From positions 1-32,874 of the forward strand of contig JAHLFP010000028.1 in the NCBI GenBank assembly GCA_018883715.1: a stretch of 32,874 nt of DNA. Direction: 5' to 3'. The first letter of the stretch is position 1. Each line of letters begins with the position of its first letter. The translations under genes and the position numbers were made by a program. Below, one piece after another: positions 29,845 to 32,874 of the stretch. The notes beneath the pieces were generated by a model that saw nothing but the letters and a program-made list of their open reading frames with translations, did no database searches and was not told the DNA's origin. This DNA comes from Candidatus Allofournierella pullistercoris. Its GTDB lineage: Bacteria; Bacillota; Clostridia; Oscillospirales; Ruminococcaceae.

Positions 29845-31359
29845 ATGGCAGAATTTGTAACCCTGAAAGCCAGCGGTCTGACGCCTCTGCGTCAGGTGGA
29901 CGAGCGACTGGTTTCCTATAATGTGGAGATGACCGAGGTAACCGGCGGCACCTTCTGGAAAGCCTATACCCCGGAAGAGATTGCGGGAACCAAAGCCTTT
30001 GAAGGGCCTACTGGTAGCCTTGCCAACCACACTGCCCTTACCTCGCTGATGCAGTTTTATCCTCCCATCAACCTGAAGGACGAGAAACTGCGCAAACTTG
30101 CCAAGGCCATCGGCCCGGCATGGGTGCGGGTGTCCGGCACCTGGGCCACCAAGACCTACTATGATTTTGAGGGTGCAACCGGCGGTAAAGCTCCGGAAGG
30201 CTATCAAAGTGTGCTGACCCGGGAGCAGTGGCTGGGTGTGCTGGATTTTTGCCGGGAGATTGGCGCAAAGCTGATGATTTCCCTTGCAAACTGCCAGGGT
30301 CTGCATGCCGCCCATGAACCCTGGAACCCCAGCCAGGCAGAGCAGATTTTTGCCCTGAGCAAGGAATATGGTGTTCCCATCCAAGCCGCCGAGTTTATGA
30401 ATGAGCCGAATATGCTGGTGCTCAGCGGTGCACCGGATGGTTACACCGCCAAGGACTTTGTGCGTGACCAGGATGTATTCCATCGCTGGCTGCGGGAGCA
30501 TTATCCGGAATGTCTGGCAGTTGGCCCCTGCTCCACCGTAGGGATTGTGGGCGAAGGCGGCGAGGACGCCCTGGGCGGTGGTATGGCGGACGTCATCCAG
30601 AGCACCCCCACCGAAGCCTTGATGGACGGTGCCACCGAGCCGTTGCAGGTATACAGCTATCACTATTACAACGGTGTGTCCGAGCGTCTGGCAAGCCTGA
30701 TGCCCACCGCCCACTGGCCCGCTGAAAAAGCTCACACCGAAGCCTATCTGGCGGTGGCTGGCAACATGGCCCACGCCAATGTTCCCCTGCGGGATGCCTA
30801 TGTGCCCGGCTCTCCCATGTGGGTTACCGAGTCCGGCGATGCGGGCGGCGGTGGCGATACCTGGGCTTCCACCTACCTGGATGTGCTACGCACCCTGAAC
30901 GAGCTGGGCAGTTTTGCCACCGTCACCGATGGCATCATCTTCCACAACACCCTGGCTTCCAGCGACTATGGCTTTTTGAAGCCGGAGGAGTTTGACCCCC
31001 GTCCCAACTATTTTGCCGTGGTGCTGTGGAACCGCCTGATGGGCACCACCGTACTGGACAGCGGCGAACCCATCCGGGAGGGTGCTCATGTGTACGCCCA
31101 CAGCCGCCGGGATGGCAAGCCGGGTGTGGCCTATCTGGTCATCAACAACTCCTTGACCGAGACCACCACCCTGAATCTGCCCGGTACTGCCCAGGTGTAC
31201 CAGCTTACCGCAAGTGACCTGCGCTCCACCGTGATGCAGTGCAACGGCAAGGATTTGGTGCTGGATGAAGCGCACAACCTGCCCGCCATGGAGCCTGTGC
31301 TGGCAACCGGAACGGTGGAAGTTCCCGCTGGCAGCTGTACCTTTGTGGTGGTGGACTAA
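29845..31359 (+). CDS. Heparanase-like glycoside hydrolase (GH79 type)
   Basis: 504 residues with no signal peptide, so predicted cytosolic. A (beta/alpha)8 barrel of clan GH-A is visible: strand VRVSGTWATKTYYD, acid/base Glu187 in AEFMNEPNML, YSYHYYN, and nucleophile Glu329 in MWVTESGDAGGGG. The following region (LGSFATVTDG, GFLKPEEFDPRPNYFAVVLW then NRLMGTTVLDS) parallels human heparanase closely in order. A C-terminal beta domain (about 410-504) completes the fold. GH79 enzymes release glucuronic acid or methyl-glucuronic acid from glycans such as heparan fragments or arabinogalactan. The start has AAAGGAGTTTTATCC. It is in the same operon as uidA, so together they would process glucuronic-acid-bearing oligosaccharides after import. 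Family call by motif; substrate inferred. Confidence 0.85.
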   Translation: MAEFVTLKASGLTPLRQVDERLVSYNVEMTEVTGGTFWKAYTPEEIAGTKAFEGPTGSLANHTALTSLMQFYPPINLKDEKLRKLAKAIGPAWVRVSGTWATKTYYDFEGATGGKAPEGYQSVLTREQWLGVLDFCREIGAKLMISLANCQGLHAAHEPWNPSQAEQIFALSKEYGVPIQAAEFMNEPNMLVLSGAPDGYTAKDFVRDQDVFHRWLREHYPECLAVGPCSTVGIVGEGGEDALGGGMADVIQSTPTEALMDGATEPLQVYSYHYYNGVSERLASLMPTAHWPAEKAHTEAYLAVAGNMAHANVPLRDAYVPGSPMWVTESGDAGGGGDTWASTYLDVLRTLNELGSFATVTDGIIFHNTLASSDYGFLKPEEFDPRPNYFAVVLWNRLMGTTVLDSGEPIREGAHVYAHSRRDGKPGVAYLVINNSLTETTTLNLPGTAQVYQLTASDLRSTVMQCNGKDLVLDEAHNLPAMEPVLATGTVEVPAGSCTFVVVD

Positions 31360-31431
31360 TCCCCCTTCCTGGGAAATTTCATCCCCCCTTTACCACAACC
31401 TCCCCCTTTATTAACCCCTTCCTCTCATAGC

Positions 31432-31480
31432 AAAAGAACCTTGGACCAGCCCACAGGATGCAGGTGTCCAAGGTTCTTTT
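31432..31480. terminator. Terminator of the beta-glucuronidase operon
   Basis: A 15-bp stem (AAAAGAACCTTGGAC with GTCCAAGGTTCTTTT), loop of about 19 nt, T's on both sides. It lies 72 nt after the GH79-like gene. A second weaker stem (AAAGGCGG / CCGCCTTT, 31510-31538) follows and may end leftward transcription from the vWA gene. Confidence 0.85.
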
Positions 31481-31569
31481 CTGTTTTGGGCCTAATCTGT
31501 GTTCCCGGAAAAGGCGGGGTTGCGTACGACCCGCCTTTCTGCTGGGTCAAGGGGGTATTGAAATCCTCG

Positions 31570-31701
31570 TCAAAGAACAGCCTGGGTAATGCGCTTTAAC
31601 TGCTCTGCATCTGAGCGGACAAAGACAAACCGGTATTCCTTGCCCTGCTTTTTTGCCGCCCGGTCGTATTTTGCCCCCGCCAGCGAGAACAGCTCCCCTG
31701 C
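31570..31701 (-). pseudogene. 3' remnant of an unidentified gene
   Basis: A stretch of 43 codons with coding-like codon choice and no start, reading AGELFSLAGAKYDRAAKK then QGKEYRFVFVRSDAEQLKRI and TQAVL, followed by TGA (31570-31572). A TAG stands directly before it (31702-31704). It lies just downstream of the vWA gene in another frame. It looks like the C-terminal end of a lost neighbour gene. The parent family was not recognised. Confidence 0.45.
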
Positions 31702-31717
31702 CTAACCGCCCCACCCC

Positions 31718-32365
31718 TTACTTTTTCCGGTTTTTGTAGTCCTTGTCCACCGCTTCTTTCCAATTGTCGGGGATGTCTTTTCTTTGCCGCAGGAGGCACG
31801 CTAGGTCGTTGAACACATCGTAATTCAGCTGGGTTCCCTTGCTGTCGGCGTGGTAGTTTACCGCCCGGTTTTCGTCAATTCCAAGGTGGCTTGCGGTTTC
31901 CACTGCGTCAATGTTGGCACCCATAAAGACAAATTCCCAGCCATACTTTGCTTTTTGCCGCTCAATCATCTGTTTCACCCGGGCGGCGGTGTACACCCGG
32001 CTGGCATTTTCCTCCCCGTCTGTGGTGATAACAAACAGGGTGCGCTCTGGCACATCCTCCGGTCTTGCGTACTTGTGAATCGTGCCAATATGGTGGATTG
32101 CCCCGCCGATTGCGTCCAAAAGTGCGGTCATGCCTCCCACCTGGTAATCCCGTTCGGTCATGGGCGGAACGTCCCACAACTTCATCCGGTCATGGATGAC
32201 CTTGCTGGAGCTGCTGAAAAGGACGGTGGAAACCAGTGCTTCGCCCTCAATTCTCTTTTGTTTTTGCAGCATGGAGTTGAACCCGCCGATGGTGTCCGCT
32301 TCCAGCCCACCCATGGACCCACTGCGGTCCAGAATGAATACAATTTCGGTCAGATGGTTTGCCAT
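31718..32365 (-). CDS. von Willebrand factor type A domain protein
   Basis: 215 residues from the ATG at 32365, which has AGGAGGAAATATC upstream; the frame is open to 32383 but that extension covers the ribosome site. The metal-ion-dependent adhesion site is complete: Asp-x-Ser-x-Ser (FILDRSGSMGG), a threonine in GGMTALLDAIGG and an aspartate in FVITTDGEENAS. The protein is almost only this domain, cytosolic, without membrane helix. Stand-alone vWA proteins of this type occur near AAA ATPases or tellurite-type gene sets, but none is present here. Its mRNA appears to start within the hairpin at 32388-32428 (TATACT box at 32426-32431, minus strand). Confidence 0.88.
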   Translation of the reverse strand: MANHLTEIVFILDRSGSMGGLEADTIGGFNSMLQKQKRIEGEALVSTVLFSSSSKVIHDRMKLWDVPPMTERDYQVGGMTALLDAIGGAIHHIGTIHKYARPEDVPERTLFVITTDGEENASRVYTAARVKQMIERQKAKYGWEFVFMGANIDAVETASHLGIDENRAVNYHADSKGTQLNYDVFNDLACLLRQRKDIPDNWKEAVDKDYKNRKK

Positions 32366-32387
32366 GATATTTCCTCCTAACAATAAA

Positions 32388-32428
32388 ACTGTGACTGCTC
32401 AGGGGTTTGTTCCCTGTACAGTCACAGT
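32388..32428 (-). terminator. Long hairpin between the TetR and vWA genes (terminator or attenuator)
   Basis: ACTGTGACTG / CAGTCACAGT with an inner CAGGG / CCCTG stem, followed on the minus strand by TTTTATTG and then the vWA ribosome site. A TATACT -10 box overlaps its start (32426-32431). GTCGC-N7-GCGAC (32453-32469) just upstream may be an operator for the TetR-type protein. Confidence 0.65.
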
Positions 32429-32496
32429 ATAGAAGAAATTTTGTGGGATTTGGTCGCATGGTAGGCGACATTTGCAAGCACTGGGTGGGCAAAGTC

Positions 32497-32874
32497 CTAT
32501 CTGGTTTTATCCCGGGCAACCGCTAAGGCCATGCTGGTAATCTGCTTTGCCAGCTCCTCGATGGGTTCTTTGTGCTCCGCCATCAGCCAGTAGTAAATCA
32601 TGCCAAAGCTACCGTTACTGATAAAGATAAATTTCTGAAGAAGGGCCTTGGAGCCAGCTTCCTTGAAATTCTGCGGCAACAGCTTGTCGGCCAGAGCCGC
32701 CAGAATGTCCTCCTGTAAACTTAAATCGCCCTTGTTGCCCAGCAGGATGGTGAACATCTCCTGTTTGGATTCGATGTAACGCAAAACCTGCAAAACCACG
32801 GAATACAACTTTGCAATGTCCCCCGCACCGCCCTCTTTTTGGATGTATTCATCCAGGCAGTCCTCCATCTCCTG
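32497..32874 (-). CDS. TetR-family regulator, C-terminal part (cut by window edge)
   Basis: The frame is open through the right window edge, so the 5' end and DNA-binding domain are missing; 125 residues are visible. The visible part is all helical and ends in FISNGSFGMIYYWLMAEHKEPIEELAKQI, which closely resembles the C-terminal ligand-binding/dimer domain of DhaS-like TetR proteins (TetR_C_8 type: NG-x-x-G-x-x-x-YWL). Such proteins are repressors or co-activators for small-molecule-inducible genes. The internal ATG at 32868 is not the true start. A hairpin follows 70 nt downstream. The neighbouring vWA gene, or a gene outside the window, may be its target. Confidence 0.75.
   Translation of the reverse strand, partial: QEMEDCLDEYIQKEGGAGDIAKLYSVVLQVLRYIESKQEMFTILLGNKGDLSLQEDILAALADKLLPQNFKEAGSKALLQKFIFISNGSFGMIYYWLMAEHKEPIEELAKQITSMALAVARDKTR

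Overview
The window looks like chromosome of a low-oxygen gut Clostridia species, most likely Oscillospiraceae (Faecalibacterium / Gemmiger / Subdoligranulum type). The reasons are GC-rich codons in a Firmicutes framework (AGGAGG ribosome sites, TTGACA/TATAAT promoters, A/T-flanked hairpin terminators), a lysine riboswitch, a fused amino-acid ABC permease, and a beta-glucuronidase locus. The genus is inferred from gene style. No phage, insertion sequence, CRISPR array or rRNA was seen.

Left part (1-12000, almost all minus strand). A window-edge zinc-dependent phospholipase C fragment follows a UMF1-type MFS exporter. Next is a tight four-gene cassette, transcribed right to left: ECF sigma factor, zinc-finger anti-sigma, TM2-like membrane protein, and a membrane protein whose tail has glycine at every fourth residue. 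Exonuclease III follows with its own strong promoter. The gap beyond it holds a plus-strand promoter, hairpins and a terminator but no gene, so it is a candidate small RNA. A lysine-riboswitch-controlled transporter (fused binding protein-permease plus ATPase), glutamine-dependent NAD synthetase, a small unknown protein and an RNase Z-like metallo-hydrolase complete this part.

Middle (12000-21000). Plus-strand genes are a stand-alone glutamate-synthase-small-subunit-like flavoprotein, a four-helix membrane protein, a GNAT acetyltransferase and a MerR/TipA-type regulator with a textbook 19-bp-spacer operator-promoter. Then come a serine-rich lipoprotein, an OmpR-type response regulator/histidine kinase pair divergent from a DUF4830-like envelope protein, and a single initiator tRNA gene.

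Right part (21000-32874). This is a carbohydrate and transport region: an AraC-family regulator with a palindrome over its own promoter, a dicarboxylate/amino-acid:cation symporter with a leader of almost 400 nt, a broken leucine-rich-repeat lipoprotein, and two small membrane proteins. A divergent glucuronide locus follows: a GPH-family transporter to the left, and a GH2 beta-glucuronidase plus a heparanase-like GH79 glycosidase to the right. Both divergent promoters carry the same bipartite element (TCTGGGTTT-N10-TTTACTAAC) in the same orientation, 20-21 bp before a TATAGT -10 box. This is the expected layout of an AraC-type activator site, so one regulator probably switches on uptake and cleavage of glucuronides together. 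The window closes with a von Willebrand A protein, a 3' gene remnant and a TetR-family regulator cut by the edge.
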